NCBI GenBank assembly: GCA_036971615.1
Contig: JAYKKR010000002.1
Span: forward strand, 2,356,001-2,420,000
Length of the DNA: 64,000 nt
Origin: Amyloporia xantha
Taxonomy: Eukaryota > Basidiomycota > Agaricomycetes > Polyporales > Adustoporiaceae
Reading direction: 5' to 3'
Shown here: piece by piece, positions 62,513 through 64,000 of the stretch
Numbering within the stretch: position 1 is the first letter of the stretch
Layout of the letters: the number at the start of each line of letters is the position of its first letter
Made by a program: the position numbers and the translations under genes
Notes under the pieces: generated by a model
Database searches by the model: none
The model's input: only the letters and a program-made list of their open reading frames with translations
Told to the model about the DNA's origin: nothing

Positions 62513-64000
62513 GAGCCCATTCAGTCATTATAGCCTACTCTATAGGGAGAGATATGGGTGAAATTTTTATTACTTAGTAAGGAGAGCGGACGTCGGCCGA
62601 CGCCATCGCTATAGCCTGCAGTGCAGGGTCGGCCGAGAGGGTATAATATAGCCTGTAGATACGGCGCGGCCGAGTGCGCCATATTTCCGTAGTATATTCT
62701 CGCCTTCAAGTAGTGTCGGCCCAGGGCTATAATATAGCCTTTAGATACGGCGCGGCCGAGTGCGCCATATTATCGTGGTCTATTCTCGCCTTGAAGTAGT
62801 GTCGGCCGAGGGCTATAATATAGCCTTTAGATACGGCGCGGCCGAGTGCGCCATATTTCTGCGGTATATTCTCGCCTTCAAGTAGTGTCGGCCGAGGGCT
62901 ATAATATAGCCTGTAGACACGGCGCGGCCGACTGCGCCATATTATCGTGGTATATTCTCGCCTTGAAGTAGTGTCGGCCGAGGGCTATAATATAGCCTGT
63001 AGACACGGCGCGGCCGACTGCGCCATATTATCGTGGTATATTCTCGCCTTGAAGTAGTGTCGGCCGAGGGCTATAATATAGCCTTTAGATACGGCGCGGC
63101 CGACTGCGCCATATTTCTGTGGTATATTCTCGCCTGCAAGTAGTGTCGGCCGAGGGCTATAATATAGCCTGTAGACACGGCGCGGACCGACTGCGCCATA
63201 TTATCGTGGTATATTCTCGCCTGCAAGTAGTGTCGGCCGAGGGCTATAATATAGCCTGTAGACACGGCGCGGCCGACTGCGCCATATTATCGTGGTATAT
63301 TCTCGCCTTGAAGTAGTATATTCCGCCCTATTGTTTCCTTTTCTACGCTTTAATTATATGCATTTCAATAAATCTCATGCTGTATGTATAATAATAATAA
63401 TGCCTCGCCATCCATTAGGCTTTGCAATCTGTCATTCATCACGACGTTTCGTGTGTGGTCAGGTCAGTGGTGTGACTACAATTCAAAGCGCAAGGACTGA
63501 TTGGCCATTTCCGACGGCTCCATACACCCCACCCAAGACACGCGCAGAGACAGGGCCATCTTACATGTGTCCTTCAAAGGATCCAGCTGTGTGGACCCTT
63601 TGTGGGACACAGATCCAATGGCCATCTCAAGCGGCAGCATCGCGCTATATTCTACCGCTATACATATTTCATGTACGCTAAGGTCATTTGAACTGGATCT
63701 ACCCACCTACCAGCATCTAATACATATTCTCGCCCAACCCAAGACACGCGCAGAGACTGGGCCATCTGATATGTGTCCTTCAAAGGATCCAGCTGTCTGG
63801 ACCCTCTGCGGGACACAGATCCAATGGCCATCTCCAGCGGCAGCATGCGCTATGGAATCATGGCGCCACCATGTCCAGACGCGCTATGCAACCATGCGCC
63901 ACGTACCTTGCCTGCCACATTGTGAGGCGTATGGCACGCAGGTGTTATGATGTGCTGGCGCTGTTGGACGGGGCCATTTCATCCTTGCTACCCTGGGTCA
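62513..64000 (+). mobile_element. Left end of a second KDZ element (KDZ-B), continues past the window
   Basis: Starts GAGCCCATTCAG exactly like KDZ-A at 16941, inserted in the gypsy-4 gag. It then has the terminal repeat, an 86-87 bp array and, from about 63319 to the window end, sequence matching 17663-18340. The right end and target duplication are outside the window. Confidence 0.9.
62630..63318. repeat. KDZ-B subterminal array, eight 86-87 bp units
   Basis: The CGGCC motif starts at 62630, 62716, 62803, 62889, 62975, 63061, 63147 and 63234. There is one unit more than in KDZ-A and a different order of unit variants, so the array changes by unit gain and loss. Confidence 0.88.

Noticed and set aside
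1..64000. Repeat-induced point mutation across the window
   Set aside because: Elements are not AT-skewed and closely related copies remain very similar; only isolated CpG transitions were seen.

Overview
The window reads as a transposon-rich region of a basidiomycete, most likely Agaricomycete, nuclear genome. The evidence is short (about 41-55 nt) GT-AG introns, a KDZ-type giant DNA transposon carrying a TET/JBP-like dioxygenase gene (a combination described for mushroom-forming fungi), and Ty3/gypsy chromoviruses and Ty1/copia elements of fungal type. I see no rRNA or tRNA gene and no convincing housekeeping gene. Almost everything that codes belongs to a mobile element.

Layout. 1-3359: unassigned DNA with one MITE-like hairpin element (2681-2936). 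3360-10225: complete Ty3/gypsy chromovirus (gypsy-1) with 569-bp LTRs that look identical by eye and a 5-bp target duplication; its pol is broken twice. 10226-15679: a second MITE-like element, then a Ty1/copia element (copia-1) interrupted in gag by a 1,084-bp TG...CA insertion and cut off inside its reverse transcriptase. 15680-16940 and 40738-44625: two halves of a minus-strand second copy of the gypsy-1 family (gypsy-2), split by a 23,790-bp KDZ transposon (16941-40730) flanked by a perfect 7-bp duplication. The KDZ element has terminal inverted repeats containing 86-87 bp tandem units, an internal 5.6-kb tandem duplication, two transposase copies, a TET/JBP-like gene and at least four other multi-exon genes. 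44626-49235: copia-2, with an intact 1,411-codon gag-pol and a 5' LTR reduced to its last ~18 bp by gypsy-2. 49236-49902: PIF/Harbinger-like transposase truncated by copia-2. About 50110-58600: minus-strand gypsy-3 (gag-protease, RT, RNase H, integrase, plus an extra 707-codon ORF). 58600-62512: gypsy-4 gag region (+), broken by frameshifts. 62513-64000: left end of another KDZ copy.

The nesting gives an order of events: Harbinger, then copia-2 into it, then gypsy-2 into the copia-2 LTR, then the KDZ element into gypsy-2, with the KDZ tandem duplication possibly last.

The most unusual signal is in gypsy-3. From roughly 50.1 to 58.5 kb, through gag, pol and the extra ORF, the DNA is filled with perfect or nearly perfect short inverted repeats (7-14 bp arms, loops mostly 3-15 nt). 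I list about fifty by hand. I know of no described fungal retrotransposon with such a gene-wide hairpin architecture. This and the KDZ/TET cassette are the parts most worth following up. All splice sites, pairings and comparisons were made by eye from the sequence; nothing was run.
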